From Lentisphaeria bacterium UBA1784 (GTDB taxonomy: Bacteria; Verrucomicrobiota; Lentisphaeria; Victivallales; Victivallaceae), in NCBI GenBank assembly GCA_002315455.1, contig DCGG01000087.1, forward strand, positions 1 to 5,739: DNA of 5,739 nt, written 5' to 3'. Position numbers and translations under genes: made by a program. Positions within the stretch are counted from its first letter, which is position 1. The number at the start of each line of letters is the position of its first letter. Positions 5,734 to 5,739 of the stretch are shown one piece after another. The notes below the pieces were generated by a model. That model was not told the DNA's origin, searched no databases, and saw only the letters and a program-made list of their open reading frames with translations.

Positions 5734-5739
5734 AGAACC
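5667..5739. repeat. Perfect 25-bp inverted repeat at the window end
   Basis: The 25 bases 5667-5691 are repeated exactly as reverse complement at 5715-5739, with a 23-base spacer (5692-5714). The second arm stops on the final base of the window, so the repeat may extend further. The first arm codes for the last strands of the SH3 domain (residues 90-97) and fits the protein; the second arm does not. This points to a fold-back copy of the coding sequence, either an amplification or assembly chimera or a real inverted duplication. Confidence 0.95.

Noticed and set aside
5667..5739. Reading the terminal inverted repeat as a transcription terminator or transposon end
   Set aside because: The left arm is in-frame coding sequence, no T-tract follows, and no transposase or target duplication is visible.

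Overview
The window reads as a piece of chromosome from a Gram-negative (diderm) bacterium of moderately high GC content. The diderm call rests on a lipobox lipoprotein, two further proteins with Sec signal peptides (one of them LolA-like) and a dTDP-L-rhamnose operon of the kind used for cell-surface polysaccharide. Every promoter I can propose is of sigma-70 type, and three of the five have the same -10 box, TATATT, set off by AT-rich gaps in an otherwise GC-rich sequence. A lineage in the PVC group (Lentisphaerota or Verrucomicrobiota) is possible from overall impression, but nothing here proves it. Both ends cut a gene and the right end carries a fold-back repeat, so the window may be a complete short assembly contig.

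Left half, minus strand (1-2349): three dTDP-L-rhamnose genes read leftwards in the order rfbB, rfbA, rfbC (rfbC cut by the window edge). RfbA makes dTDP-glucose from glucose-1-phosphate and dTTP, RfbB dehydrates it to dTDP-4-keto-6-deoxyglucose, and RfbC epimerises that at C3 and C5. The final reductase, rfbD, is not in the window and may lie beyond position 1. Both gene junctions are 4-base ATGA overlaps, so the genes are very likely one translationally coupled operon. Its promoter is proposed at 2438-2466.

The 248-base gap 2350-2597 holds two divergent promoters, one for the rfb operon and one for a ten-helix EamA/DMT-superfamily permease (2598-3509, plus strand) of unknown substrate. A 155-base gap with a near-consensus promoter follows. 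Next is an exported protein with a LolA-like beta domain and a C-terminal helical, coiled-coil-like extension (3665-4792). It ends in a strong intrinsic terminator (4850-4886) whose T-tract overlaps the stop codon of the convergent META-domain lipoprotein gene (4885-5313, minus strand).

The 87-base gap 5314-5400 holds two facing promoters, one for the lipoprotein and one for a small secreted SH3-domain protein (from 5401, plus strand). This last gene is not intact: from 5667 the sequence folds back on itself as a perfect 25-bp inverted repeat that ends on the last base of the window. The apparent stop codon at 5731-5733 lies in the inverted copy and is probably not genuine.

I see no mobile element, CRISPR array, tRNA or rRNA, and no convincing sign of a new defence or metabolic system. 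The most notable items are the terminal fold-back repeat, the two-part architecture of the LolA-like protein and the nested inverted repeats in front of the terminator.
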